A DNA stretch of 64,000 nucleotides from Achromobacter xylosoxidans (GTDB lineage: Bacteria > Pseudomonadota > Gammaproteobacteria > Burkholderiales > Burkholderiaceae_B): contig NZ_LN831029.1 of assembly GCF_001457475.1 (NCBI RefSeq), positions 4,836,001-4,900,000 on the forward strand, given 5' to 3'. The translations under genes and the position numbers were made by a program. The notes beneath the pieces were generated by a model. That model ran no database searches. It was not told the DNA's origin and saw only the letters and a list, made by a program, of their open reading frames with translations. Positions 10,644 to 18,735 of this stretch are shown here, piece by piece; positions within the stretch are counted from its first letter, which is position 1; every line of letters begins with the position of its first letter.

Positions 10644-11366
10644 TCAGCGCGCCTGCAGGTAGGCCGCCACCCGCGCCTTCAATCCCGGTTCGGCGGCAGA
10701 CCGCACCAGCCGCGCCAGGTCCGTATCGGGCTGCTCGGCCGACAGCGCCCCGTACAGCTGCGCGCGGCTGGCGCCGGCGAGGGCGCCCGCGGCTTCACCC
10801 GCCTGGCGCTCGATCCCGGGCCACGAGTCGGGCGCCGCCAGGTGGCTGACGAAGCCGTCGCGGTGGGCCTGGGCCGCGTCGAACACGCTGGCCTGCTCCA
10901 GGATGGCGCGGGCCCGCTCGGCGCCCACCAGGGCGGCAAAGCGGCGCGTGCCCAACACCAGCCCGAACTTCAGGCCCGGCATGCGAAAGCTCGCGTCCGG
11001 CGCGGCGACGCGCCACTTGCAGGCGCCGAACAGGTCGACGCCGGCGCCGAAGTTGCGGCCGTGCGCCAGCCCCACCGTCAGGCAGGGCGAGGCCGCCACG
11101 CGCTGTAACAGCGTCTCGATGCGCACGAAGCGCAGCAGCAGGTCGCCCTCGCTCTGCGCTTCCCAATCGCCGAAATCGAAACCCGCGCTGAAATTGCGGC
11201 CCTCGCCTCGCAGCACGATGACGTCCGCGCCCTGCGCCGGCGCGGCGTCCACCGCCGCGATCAGGGCCTCGACCAGCTCGGCAGACAATGCGTTCATCTT
11301 CTCGGGCCGCGCCAGCATCAATACCTGCGCCGAGCCATGCCGCTCGACCCGTAGCGCCGCGCTCAT
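10644..11366 (-). CDS. enoyl-CoA hydratase/isomerase family protein
   Basis: Crotonase-fold enzyme, 240 aa, slightly short of the usual 255-265. The oxyanion-hole segments are visible: FSAGFDFGDWE near residue 63 and AHGRNFGAGVDLFGACKWRVA near residue 105. The glutamates used by classical hydratases are not clearly placed, so hydration, isomerisation or ring cleavage are all possible. Its ATG overlaps the stop of the CaiB-type gene (ATGA at 11363-11366), showing coupled translation. It belongs to the IclR-linked acyl-CoA operon; EchA20-like crotonases go with IpdAB in steroid degraders, which fits the downstream CoA-transferase-like pair, but this is context inference. Confidence 0.85.
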   Translation of the reverse strand: MSAALRVERHGSAQVLMLARPEKMNALSAELVEALIAAVDAAPAQGADVIVLRGEGRNFSAGFDFGDWEAQSEGDLLLRFVRIETLLQRVAASPCLTVGLAHGRNFGAGVDLFGACKWRVAAPDASFRMPGLKFGLVLGTRRFAALVGAERARAILEQASVFDAAQAHRDGFVSHLAAPDSWPGIERQAGEAAGALAGASRAQLYGALSAEQPDTDLARLVRSAAEPGLKARVAAYLQAR

Positions 11367-12526
11367 GCGCCCTTCCCCTTGTTGCGCAACGGCCCCAGCA
11401 CCGCGTCGTTGTGCTCGCCCAGCGCGGGCGGCGGGCGGCGCAGCGCGGTGGTCTGGCCATCGAAGCGCACCGGCAGGCCGAAGGTGCGCGTGCGCACGCC
11501 GTTCGGCAGTTCCAGCGGTTGCACCCAGCCCATATGCTCGACCTGCGGGTCCGCCAGCACTTCGGAATAGGTGTTGATGGGCGCGCACGGCACCCCGGCA
11601 GCGCGAAAGCGCGCCAGCCACGTCGGCGCGTCAGCGTCCGCGAAGATCGCTTCCAGGATCTCGCGCAGCGCGTCCTGGTTGCGGGCGCGCGCGCTGGTGT
11701 CGGTAAAGCGCGGGTCGGCCAGCAGGTCCTCGCGGCCCACCGTCGCGCACACGCCCTTCCACAAGGCGTTGTTGCCCGCCGCCATGCCGAAATAGCCGTC
11801 CTTGCAACGGAACGCCTGGTAGGGCGCGTTGCGCGGGTGGGCCGAACCGAGCTTGACCGGGTCGCGCCCGCTGCCGAAGAACTCCGAGGTCTGCAGCGCC
11901 GCGATGCCCAGCGTGGCGCCCAGCATCGGCACGTCGATGTGCGTGCCCTGGCCGCAGGCCTGCGCGGCGCGCAGCGCCGACACGATGGCGAAGGCGCCAT
12001 ACAGGCCGGCCGAGAAGTCGGCCACCGGCACGCCGCACTTGACCGGTTCGCCACCGGCCTCGCCGGTAACGCTCATCAGGCCGCTCATAGCCTGGATGGT
12101 GAGGTCGAAGCCGCCTTCCTGCGCGCGCGGACCGGACTGGCCATAGGCCGAGATCGAGCAGTACACCAGGCGCGGATTGGCTTCGCGCAGCGCCGCGTAG
12201 CCCAATCCCAGGCGATCCATCACGCCGGGCCGGTTGTTCTCGATCAGCACGTCCACGCCGGCGGCCAGCTCGCGCGCCAGCGCCAGGTCGGCCGGATCCT
12301 TCAGGTTCAGCGTGACCGAGCGCTTGTTGCGGTTGAGCGAGGCGAAGTTCTCGCTGTAGCCCTGGCTCAAGGGCGGCCAGCTGCGCAGCGTGTCGCCCCC
12401 TTCCGGGTTTTCCAGCTTGATCACATCGGCGCCCATGTCCGCCAGCAACATGCCGCAGAACGGCCCCGCCGCCACGTTGCAGATCTCGAGCACGGTAATG
12501 CCGGCCAACGCCGAGCCAGGAGTCAT
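11363..12526 (-). CDS. CaiB/BaiF family CoA-transferase
   Basis: Class III (formyl-CoA transferase-type) CoA-transferase, 387 aa, which moves CoA from one acyl-CoA to a free acid. Seen are the N-terminal GITVLEICNVAAGPFCGMLL, the Rossmann segment DMGADVIKLENPEGGD, LNLKDPADLALARELAAGVD and, near residue 160, the segment YGQSGPRAQEGGFDLTIQAM, which includes the position of the catalytic Asp in this family (GFDLTIQ). The ATG at 12524-12526 is preceded by GAGAGG. It heads the operon and lies 79 bp downstream of a pair of AT-rich palindromes likely to be the operator. It probably activates the pathway substrate as a CoA thioester. Confidence 0.9.
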   Translation of the reverse strand: MTPGSALAGITVLEICNVAAGPFCGMLLADMGADVIKLENPEGGDTLRSWPPLSQGYSENFASLNRNKRSVTLNLKDPADLALARELAAGVDVLIENNRPGVMDRLGLGYAALREANPRLVYCSISAYGQSGPRAQEGGFDLTIQAMSGLMSVTGEAGGEPVKCGVPVADFSAGLYGAFAIVSALRAAQACGQGTHIDVPMLGATLGIAALQTSEFFGSGRDPVKLGSAHPRNAPYQAFRCKDGYFGMAAGNNALWKGVCATVGREDLLADPRFTDTSARARNQDALREILEAIFADADAPTWLARFRAAGVPCAPINTYSEVLADPQVEHMGWVQPLELPNGVRTRTFGLPVRFDGQTTALRRPPPALGEHNDAVLGPLRNKGKGA

Positions 12527-12595
12527 GGACGACCTCTCGTTATACGAATCCGGCGCCCAGCATAGCACCGGGCAGAATGCCCGGTAAACCATTAA

Positions 12596-12625
12596 TTGAA
12601 ATTCAAATCCTATTAAATAGGATTT
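12596..12625. promoter_or_regulatory. pair of overlapping palindromes, candidate IclR operator
   Basis: In an unusually AT-rich stretch between the IclR gene and the CaiB-type gene lie TTGAAATTCAA (12596-12606) and a perfect 21-bp palindrome with arms AAATCCTATT and AATAGGATTT around a central A (12605-12625). The first resembles the TGGAAATTTCCA-like sites used by IclR proteins. The pair lies 70-100 bp upstream of the CaiB-type start codon, where a promoter should be. An alternative reading of the longer palindrome as a weak terminator of the IclR gene is possible, but its stem is AT-rich and no long T-tract follows. Confidence 0.55.
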
Positions 12626-12658
12626 TCTTGATCTCCCTGACGGTCCGGCCCCGAGGCG

Positions 12659-13423
12659 TCATTCCCCCAGGAAGCCGCGCCGGTAACCCATGCCCCGCGA
12701 GATTGCCTGCGCGCACGCGGCGACGTCCGGCGCCAGCTGCTTCATGCGGGCCGCGCTCAGGCGATCCAGCGGTCCGGAAATGCCCACCGCCGCCACCGGC
12801 TGGTCCAGGCTGTTGAACAGGGCCACGGCCAGCCCGCCCACGCCTTCCCGCCATTCGCCGCGATTGACCGCATAACCCGCGCGCGCCACCTTGCGCAGTT
12901 CGTCCTTCAACAACGGCATCGACACGATGGTGGCGGGCGTATGCCGCAGCAGCTTGTCGGCGTAGCGTTCCACATATCCGTCCGCCTGGTAGGCCAGCAG
13001 CGCCTTGCCGGTGGCCACCGCGTAGGCCGGCGCGCGTCCGCCCACCATCGAATAGGCGCGGATCGGCTGCGGACTGTCGATCTTGTCGACGTAGACCACA
13101 TCCAGGCCATCCAGCACGGACAGGTGCACGGTCTCGCCGGTCTGGTCGGCCAGCGTGCGCATGAATGGCGCCGCCAGCTTGCGCAGGTCCAGCTGGCCGA
13201 GCTGCCGCGCGGCGAGCTCGAACAAGCGCACCGCGCCGCGATAACCGCCGCCATCCTCGTCCTTGATGACGTAGCCGGCATGGATCAGCGTCTGCAGCGT
13301 GCGATGGGTGTTGCTGCGCGTCAGCCCCACGCGCGCGGCCAGCGCATCGATGGTGCGCGGCGGATCGTCCACGTCGGTGACCGCCTCCAGCACCATCAGC
13401 CCCTTGAGCAATGTCTTGTCCAT
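12659..13423 (-). CDS. IclR-family transcriptional regulator
   Basis: 254-aa regulator: an N-terminal winged helix (residues about 5-60, with IDALAARVGLTRSNTHRTLQTL) and a C-terminal GAF-like effector domain (about 75-250), including GETVHLSVLDGLDVVYVDKI, the IclR-typical APAYAVATGKALLAYQ and AVALFNSLDQPVAAVGISGP. IclR proteins sense small organic acids or CoA-pathway intermediates and repress or activate adjacent catabolic operons. It is transcribed in the same direction as the acyl-CoA operon that starts 132 bp downstream, with the palindromes at 12596-12625 in between, so it is the likely regulator of that operon. Confidence 0.92.
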   Translation of the reverse strand: MDKTLLKGLMVLEAVTDVDDPPRTIDALAARVGLTRSNTHRTLQTLIHAGYVIKDEDGGGYRGAVRLFELAARQLGQLDLRKLAAPFMRTLADQTGETVHLSVLDGLDVVYVDKIDSPQPIRAYSMVGGRAPAYAVATGKALLAYQADGYVERYADKLLRHTPATIVSMPLLKDELRKVARAGYAVNRGEWREGVGGLAVALFNSLDQPVAAVGISGPLDRLSAARMKQLAPDVAACAQAISRGMGYRRGFLGE

Positions 13424-13485
13424 TTCCTGGGTTTCCCATTATTTAGGACGCGAACATAGCACGGGCCGCGCGCCGCGAACAGGTC

Positions 13486-14112
13486 TCAGGCGGGCCCCGC
13501 CGGCAGGGCCGCCCGCACTGCCGCGGAGCGGTCCCACAGGTTCGGCACGCTGGCCGCCGAATAGCCCGAGACGAACGGCTTGGCCTGGCCCGTGGCCGGG
13601 TCATAGACGTGGCGCGACACGGCGCCGATATTGCCGCCATACATGTGCACGCTGATGGACACCTTGTCGTCGAAGGCGTTGGACACCCGGTGGATATCGC
13701 CCGCCTGCGGCGACAGGCATTCGACGTCGCCGGGACGCAGCGTTTGCGGCGCTCCCTGCGGCGCCATCCGGCCATCGGCATCGCGCGCGTAGCGCTGGTT
13801 CACCTCGGCGCCACGCAGCATGCCGACATAGCCCCAGACCTCGTGATCATGCACCGGCGTCTGCTGGCCCGGCCCCCAGACGAAGCTGACCAGGGAGAAA
13901 CGCTCCAGCGGATCGCAATGCAGCAGGTATTGCTGGTAGTACTGGGGATGCGGCGCCGTACAGGCTTCAGGCAGCCAGTCGTCGTGCGCGATCAGCGCCG
14001 CGAACGCGGCCTGCAGTTCGGGCGACTGCGCCAGGCCGGCGGGCGTGGCCAGGCGGGTGGCGGTGGCGATGAAATGGCGCAGCCGGTCCAGGCCGGCAAG
14101 GGCGTCGGGCAT
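13486..14112 (-). CDS. cysteine dioxygenase-family thiol dioxygenase
   Basis: Cupin non-haem iron thiol dioxygenase, 208 aa, the length of bacterial cysteine or 3-mercaptopropionate dioxygenases. The iron ligands are visible: the two histidines of PVHDHEVWGYVGMLRGAE (about residues 87-104) and a third in GDIHRVSNAFDDKVSISVHM. The enzyme adds O2 to a thiol to give a sulfinate. The ATG at 14110-14112 opens MPDALAGLDRLRHF. It is divergent from the sirtuin gene. Telling cysteine from 3-mercaptopropionate as substrate would need alignment of the active-site Arg/Gln position. Confidence 0.85.
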   Translation of the reverse strand: MPDALAGLDRLRHFIATATRLATPAGLAQSPELQAAFAALIAHDDWLPEACTAPHPQYYQQYLLHCDPLERFSLVSFVWGPGQQTPVHDHEVWGYVGMLRGAEVNQRYARDADGRMAPQGAPQTLRPGDVECLSPQAGDIHRVSNAFDDKVSISVHMYGGNIGAVSRHVYDPATGQAKPFVSGYSAASVPNLWDRSAAVRAALPAGPA

Positions 14113-14309
14113 TGCGTATCTCCGGGTCGGACACGCCCCCGTGGGGGCAGGTCGGTTTGGCATCCCAATTGGGGTTTCCAGTATCCATGATTTGGGATGA
14201 TCGCCGCAATGGCCGCCGCCCCGCCTCCAGGCGGCCTCCCACGCCGCGCTTGACAGACGCGGGCCCGCGCGTGCAGCGTAGCGGACTCTCTCATTACCGG
14301 CCGCACGGC

Positions 14310-15092
14310 ATGGCAATCGTCAATCCTCCCATTCCGCCCGCGCTGGCCGACACCTTGGCGCGCGCCTCGCGCGTGACCGTCTTCACCGGCGCCGGCGTGT
14401 CGGCCGAAAGCGGCATCGCCACATTCCGCGATCCCCTGACCGGCCTCTGGTCGCGCTTTGACGCGCAGGCCCTGGCCACGCCCGAGGCGTTCGCGGCGCA
14501 GCCGGACCTGGTCTGGGGCTGGTACGAGTGGCGCCGGGCGCAGGTGGCGCGCGCCGAACCGAACGCGGCCCATCACGCCATCGCGGCGCTCGCGCGGCGC
14601 ATGCCCGCGCTGACGCTGATCACCCAGAACGTCGACAACCTGCATGAACGCGCCGGCAGCCAGGGCGTGGTCCATCTGCATGGCAGCCTGCACGCGCCGC
14701 GCTGCGCCGCCTGCGGCGAACCCGCCGAATTCGCGGCCGCGGCCACGGGCCGCGGCGACGAACCGGAAACCGGCCGCGCCATCGTCCCGCCAGCCTGCGC
14801 GCGGTGCGGGGCGGCGGTACGTCCCGGGGTGGTCTGGTTCGGCGAAAGCCTGCCCGCCGACGCCTGGCTCGCGGCGCGCGAGGCCGCCAGCCAATGCGAC
14901 CTGTTCCTGAGCATCGGCACATCGGCCATGGTCTACCCCGCCGCCGAACTGCCGCTGCGCGCGTCGCGCGCCGGCGCGACCGTGGTGCAGGTCAATCCGC
15001 AGGCCACGCCGCTGGACGCGCATGCCGATTTCAACCTGCGCGGCGCGGCCGCCCAGGTCCTGCCACGGCTGCTGGCCGCCGCCGGCTTCTGA
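14310..15092 (+). CDS. NAD-dependent protein deacylase, sirtuin family
   Basis: Sir2-family deacylase, 260 aa, cytoplasmic. All core motifs are present: NAD loop TGAGVSAESGIATFRD (about residues 27-42), TQNVDNLHERAG, catalytic HLHG, four zinc cysteines (CAAC and CARC) and GTSAMVYPAAELP. The helix WGWYEWRR carries a Tyr-x-x-Arg pattern like that of SIRT5 and CobB, which points to removal of succinyl or other acidic acyl groups as well as acetyl. The ATG at 14310 was chosen because the Sir2 domain starts about 20 residues later; the open frame extends 66 codons upstream into the shared promoter region with no domain there. Confidence 0.9.
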   Translation: MAIVNPPIPPALADTLARASRVTVFTGAGVSAESGIATFRDPLTGLWSRFDAQALATPEAFAAQPDLVWGWYEWRRAQVARAEPNAAHHAIAALARRMPALTLITQNVDNLHERAGSQGVVHLHGSLHAPRCAACGEPAEFAAAATGRGDEPETGRAIVPPACARCGAAVRPGVVWFGESLPADAWLAAREAASQCDLFLSIGTSAMVYPAAELPLRASRAGATVVQVNPQATPLDAHADFNLRGAAAQVLPRLLAAAGF

Positions 15093-15206
15093 AGGCCTCA
15101 AGGCGCTCCCACGCGCGCCGTCTTCTTCTCGCGTATCGCAAGGCGTCGCCCACGGCGTTGCCTGCCCCGCCTTCGCCCTGTCTTGACCCTCACCCGGTCT
15201 TGACCT

Positions 15207-15923
15207 TCACCATTTGCAGCCGCCGTCGCGGACCGTGTCGGCCAGCAGGAACGGGACCGCAAGCAATCCCAGGTGCGCATGCGCTTGCCGGCAAGGCGGC
15301 CGCGCGCTTTGCGCAATGCCCTTGGCCAGCGCGGACGGTTCGGCCGGCGCCTTGGGCGCCAGGTCCACCCGCGCCTGGCCGCGCGCGCGCGGCGCGCCCA
15401 GGGCCGCCGCATCTTCGGCGCGCCAGCGAAAATCATGCGCGGGCGCGGCGGCGGGCGGCGCGGACGCCGACGAGGGCGAAGGCCCGGCATCGCGCGGCGG
15501 TGACGCCCGTTGCCGCGGCGATGCGCCGGCCGGCGCGGCATGCGGCGCCGGCCTGGAGCCTGCCGGCGACAGCCCTTGCGGCGCCGCGCCGGCAGCGTCC
15601 GATCGCGCCGGCGCGGCCACCGCCGGCGGCGCGGGCATGGATGGCCGCGGGGCTGGCGGCGATGGCTCCGCGGGCCTCGCTTGCGGCGGCCCGTCGGCGT
15701 AGGCGGGACGCGCCGTGGGCGCGGTGGCGGGCGGGGGCAACAACGTCACGAAAAAATCGTCTCCGCGCCCGGGCGCGGGGCGCCGATCATCGGCGGCCCG
15801 CCACAACAGGCAGGCCACCAGCACGTGCAGGCAGCAGGCAAGCCCCGCCGCGCCCCACGCCATCGCGCGACCGCGGGGCGCGGCCGATGCCTCCCGCAAA
15901 GCGCCCGTCACAACAAAAACCAT
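15207..15923 (-). CDS. hypothetical membrane-anchored proline/alanine-rich protein
   Basis: Not recognised as a known family. About 238 aa from an ATG at 15921-15923, or 254 aa from an upstream ATG at 15969-15971; neither has a strong ribosome site. There is one N-terminal hydrophobic segment (AWGAAGLACCLHVLVACLLW), then a long Pro/Ala-rich region to about residue 150, then a short C-terminal part with a second weakly hydrophobic patch (LGLLAVPFLLADTV) ending DGGCKW. The layout, one anchor plus a proline-rich spacer, is like TonB- or TolA-type periplasm-spanning proteins, but I see no TonB C-terminal domain. Codon use looks genuine for this genome. Confidence 0.5.
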   Translation of the reverse strand: MVFVVTGALREASAAPRGRAMAWGAAGLACCLHVLVACLLWRAADDRRPAPGRGDDFFVTLLPPPATAPTARPAYADGPPQARPAEPSPPAPRPSMPAPPAVAAPARSDAAGAAPQGLSPAGSRPAPHAAPAGASPRQRASPPRDAGPSPSSASAPPAAAPAHDFRWRAEDAAALGAPRARGQARVDLAPKAPAEPSALAKGIAQSARPPCRQAHAHLGLLAVPFLLADTVRDGGCKW

Positions 15924-16113
15924 TACGCCGACTCTGGCCTCGAATCCCTCATCTTGCGGGCTTGCGGCCATTCAAAGCCGATGGCGACGTGAAGATTTGT
16001 GAAGATGTTTTGAGTGGATCGGGACTACCATGAACGCACGTCCGCGATGCAGGGGAAACCCCAAATTCCATCGCGCACGCAGAGGGATACAGTGGTAGCG
16101 AACCAGTGCAGCC

Positions 16114-16713
16114 ATGGAGATCATCATTCCGTTTTCCTGGAGACTTCCCGACGTGTTCGTGCGCTCGCCAGACGGTGTCCTGCATCGCGTGGTGCGGCAC
16201 GCCACGACCACGGAAACCATCGCCAAGCTCGAGAGCATTCCCAGCAATTACCACCTGGATTGCGAATGCATGCTCGACAACGGCGAGGCGCTGGCCTGGA
16301 TCGGTGAAAATCGCTACCGCCAGCTCAATGGCGGCGCGATCTTCACCGCCGAATCCGGCGCCGCGCCGCCCATGGCCGAAGCCCGCAAGAATGCGAAGGC
16401 CCGCAACACCCTGCGGGACGTCCGCCCCGCCACCGCGCGCCAACCGCACGCGGCGCGGGAAAACGTCGTACCATCTGCTGTAGCAAGTCTAAAAACCGGC
16501 AACGATTGGAGCCTGATACGCGCCTGGCGTGAGCACCTCAATATCAGCACCACTGATATGGCTGCCCGGCTTGGCGTGGACCACTCCATCTACATCGAAT
16601 TGGAAAGGCCCCGCCCGCGGCCCCGCCAGATCATCCTGGACCGCATTTCGGAAGCCCTGGGCGTATCGCCCGACCAGCTCGATGATTCATCGTTAGGAGG
16701 ACATTTTCATTGA
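16114..16713 (+). CDS. hypothetical protein with C-terminal XRE-type HTH domain
   Basis: 199-aa protein with two parts. Residues 1-80 form a small domain (LPDVFVRSPDGVLHRVVRH, then DCECMLDNGEALAWIGENRY) that is paralogous to the whole of the next small gene. A low-complexity linker (about 85-125) follows, and residues about 130-195 make a Cro/C1-type helix-turn-helix: LIRAWREHLNISTTDMAARL, then VDHSIYIELERPRPRPRQII and ISEALGVSPDQL. It is probably a DNA-binding regulator whose N-terminal domain senses something or mediates pairing. The last bases include a TTAGGAGGA ribosome-like site, but the next gene starts 90 bp on. Function unknown. Confidence 0.65.
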   Translation: MEIIIPFSWRLPDVFVRSPDGVLHRVVRHATTTETIAKLESIPSNYHLDCECMLDNGEALAWIGENRYRQLNGGAIFTAESGAAPPMAEARKNAKARNTLRDVRPATARQPHAARENVVPSAVASLKTGNDWSLIRAWREHLNISTTDMAARLGVDHSIYIELERPRPRPRQIILDRISEALGVSPDQLDDSSLGGHFH

Positions 16714-16803
16714 CGCCTGGCAGCAAACGCCTCGGCCAATGAATGATGTTCGAACAACTTTGGCGCCGCGCAAGAACGGCCCGCGCATGGGGAGGTATCA
16801 AAA

Positions 16804-17052
16804 ATGCTCGGAACCGCAAGACGATTGACCGATGTACTGGCCACGGCCCCGGACGGCACGCTGTATCGCATCGAGCGATTCGTGTCGGACCCTGACGCCT
16901 ATTCCGCGCTGGGCACATCACGCTTCGACCCCAAGACCCACTGTGTCTGCCGCACCAGCTCGGGCGAGAAAGTCGCCTGGCTGGGCGGACAGGCCTATCA
17001 ACTGCTCAAGACCGGCCTGTCGCTCACGGCGGTGGACCGACGACGCGCCTGA
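16804..17052 (+). CDS. small hypothetical protein, paralogue of the N-domain of the upstream HTH protein
   Basis: 82-aa protein not matched to a named family. It aligns by eye with residues 10-80 of the preceding HTH protein: LTDVLATAPDGTLYRIERF against LPDVFVRSPDGVLHRVVRH, CVCRTSSGEKVAWLGGQAY against CECMLDNGEALAWIGENRY, then LSLTA against AIFTA. The C-x-C before a short turn and the W-x-G are conserved in both. The ATG at 16804 has GGGGAGG 13-19 bases upstream, a rather long spacing. It lies on the same strand 90 bp after its fused paralogue, so a duplication or domain-fusion event is likely. Function unknown. Confidence 0.6.
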   Translation: MLGTARRLTDVLATAPDGTLYRIERFVSDPDAYSALGTSRFDPKTHCVCRTSSGEKVAWLGGQAYQLLKTGLSLTAVDRRRA

Positions 17053-17088
17053 CCGTCCTTCCCTCCGCCCGCGCGGCGGCTGACGGCG

Positions 17089-18009
17089 TCACCGGCCCGC
17101 CGGGCCCTGACGCCGTTTCGCGCCGCCGGTGAAGCGCGCCACGACGAACTCCACGAACGTGGTGAGCTTGGGCAGCGCCTGCCTGTCTTTCGGATAGAGC
17201 AGCGTCACCGGTCGCGCCGCCGGCCAATAGGACTGCAGGATCGGCACCAGCCGACCGGCGCGCACGTCCTCGGCCAGCAGCAGCTCGGGTTGCAGCACGA
17301 TGCCGAATCCGGCCAGCGCCGCCTGCCTGAGCGCCTGCCCGTTGTTCGCGATGAAACGGCTGGTGGGCGGAAAGTCGGCATCCGCGCCTTCCGGCCCGCC
17401 CAGGCGCCAGCCGGTGCGGCGGCTCCAATAGGAAAAGTCCAGGCACTGATGGCGCGCCAGGTCGGCGGGCGCTTCGGGCGTGCCATGGCGCGCCAGGTAG
17501 GCCGGCGCGGCGCAGATGATCATCTGGTAGGTGCCGATCGGGCGCGCCACCAGGCCGGAATCACGCGGCTCGCCAATGCGCACCGCCAGGTCGTAGCGGG
17601 ACGCGACCAGGTCCTCGACGGCGTCGCTCAACGCCAGCTCCACACTGACGTCGGGGTAGAGATTCAGGTAGTCGGCAATCGCCGGCGCCAGCGCGAACGA
17701 GCCGAACGACACCGTGGACGTGATCCGCAGATTGCCGCGCGGCGCGACTCGCAATGCCTCGGCGCCCTGCTCGGCCTCGCGGATGTCGGCCAGGATCGCC
17801 TTGCAGCGCGAGTAATACGCCTGCCCCGCCTCGGTCAGGCTCTGGCGCCGCGTGGTGCGGTTCATCAGGCGCAGTCCCAGCCGCGTCTCCAGACCCTTGA
17901 TGTGCTTGGCCGCCATGGCCGCGGACATCTCGTGGCGCGCGGCCGCGGCGGTCAGGCTGCCAAGCTCGACCACCGCCACGAAGATCTCCATGCTGAGCAG
18001 ACGATCCAT
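17089..18009 (-). CDS. LysR-family transcriptional regulator
   Basis: 306-aa LysR regulator. The N-terminal winged helix (residues 1-60) shows MEIFVAVVELGSLTAAAARH and LETRLGLRLMNRTTRRQSLT; the rest is a periplasmic-binding-like effector domain. The CrgA/AaeR-like branch is suggested by NRTTRRQSLTEAGQAYYSRC. The ATG at 18007-18009 is preferred because the open frame upstream of it runs into the divergent gene without a domain. It is divergent from the SDR gene, with a 129-bp shared region containing the palindrome at 18045-18068, so it probably controls that gene and itself. Confidence 0.9.
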   Translation of the reverse strand: MDRLLSMEIFVAVVELGSLTAAAARHEMSAAMAAKHIKGLETRLGLRLMNRTTRRQSLTEAGQAYYSRCKAILADIREAEQGAEALRVAPRGNLRITSTVSFGSFALAPAIADYLNLYPDVSVELALSDAVEDLVASRYDLAVRIGEPRDSGLVARPIGTYQMIICAAPAYLARHGTPEAPADLARHQCLDFSYWSRRTGWRLGGPEGADADFPPTSRFIANNGQALRQAALAGFGIVLQPELLLAEDVRAGRLVPILQSYWPAARPVTLLYPKDRQALPKLTTFVEFVVARFTGGAKRRQGPAGR

Positions 18010-18044
18010 TGAATTACGCACCCTGGGTATGAAGAGTTCCAACC

Positions 18045-18068
18045 ATTCGTGGATTTTTCCACAGGAAT
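18045..18068. promoter_or_regulatory. inverted repeat between lysR and SDR genes
   Basis: Near-symmetric element: ATTC at 18045-18048, GTGGA at 18049-18053, four T, TCCAC at 18058-18062, then GAAT at 18065-18068. It lies about midway between the divergent LysR and SDR start codons, where LysR proteins usually bind (their core is a T-N11-A inverted repeat). I see no other symmetric site in the 129-bp gap. Binding by the adjacent LysR protein is inference. Confidence 0.45.
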
Positions 18069-18138
18069 GGAATCCGCAGAATGCTTGCATGCGCCGGCAC
18101 CCCGTCCGCGCCCCCAAACCCGCATACCAGGAATCCCC

Positions 18139-18735
18139 ATGAAAATCGCACTTATCGGCGCCAGCGGCACCATCGGCCGCGCCGTCGCCCAGGAACTCGG
18201 CCAACGCCACGAGATCATCGCCGTGGGCAAGACGCAAGGCCAATACCAGGTCGACATCACGCGCAGCGACAGCATCCGCGAGCTGTTCGAGCGCGTGGGC
18301 AAGGTCGACGCCATCGTTTCCACCGCCGGCACGCTGCACTTCGGCCCGCTGGCCGAGATGACCGCGGACCAGTTCAGGATCGGCCTGCATGACAAGCTGT
18401 TGGGCCAGGTCGACCTGGCGCTGATCGGCCAGCACTACCTGAACCAGGGCGGCTCCATCACGCTGACCAGCGGCATCGTCAGCGACGAACCCATCCGCTT
18501 CGGCGCCAACGCCTCGGCCGTCAATTCGGCCATCGACGGCTTTGTGCGCGGCGCGGCCGTGGAATTGCGCAACGCGCGCATCAACTCGGTCAGTCCGACC
18601 GTGCTGCGAGAATCGTGGGAGGGCTACGGCCCTTACTTCGCCGGCTTCGAAGCCGCGCCGGCGCAACGCGTGGCGCTGGCCTACAGCCGCAGCGTGGAAG
18701 GCGCGCAGACCGGCCGCACCTACCGCGTCTGGTAA
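18139..18735 (+). CDS. atypical short-chain dehydrogenase-fold protein
   Basis: 198-aa SDR-fold protein, shorter than classical SDRs (about 250). The N-terminal cofactor loop is present (ALIGASGTIGRAV, near residue 5), as are STAGTLHFGPLAEMT and the SPTVLRES segment. The catalytic Tyr-x-x-x-Lys is not where expected: the region after LTSGIVSDEPIRFG reads ANASAVNSAIDGFVRG, with no Tyr or Lys. I recall the same absence in a small subfamily of SDR-like proteins with nearly identical wording. It may bind NAD(P) without doing classical SDR chemistry. Its gene is divergent from LysR, which presumably regulates it. Confidence 0.82.
   Translation: MKIALIGASGTIGRAVAQELGQRHEIIAVGKTQGQYQVDITRSDSIRELFERVGKVDAIVSTAGTLHFGPLAEMTADQFRIGLHDKLLGQVDLALIGQHYLNQGGSITLTSGIVSDEPIRFGANASAVNSAIDGFVRGAAVELRNARINSVSPTVLRESWEGYGPYFAGFEAAPAQRVALAYSRSVEGAQTGRTYRVW

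Noticed and set aside
16114..17052. Toxin-antitoxin pair made of the HTH protein and the small downstream protein.
   Set aside because: The two share the same domain, so the small one is a paralogue, not an unrelated toxin; no toxin motif or tight overlap is seen.
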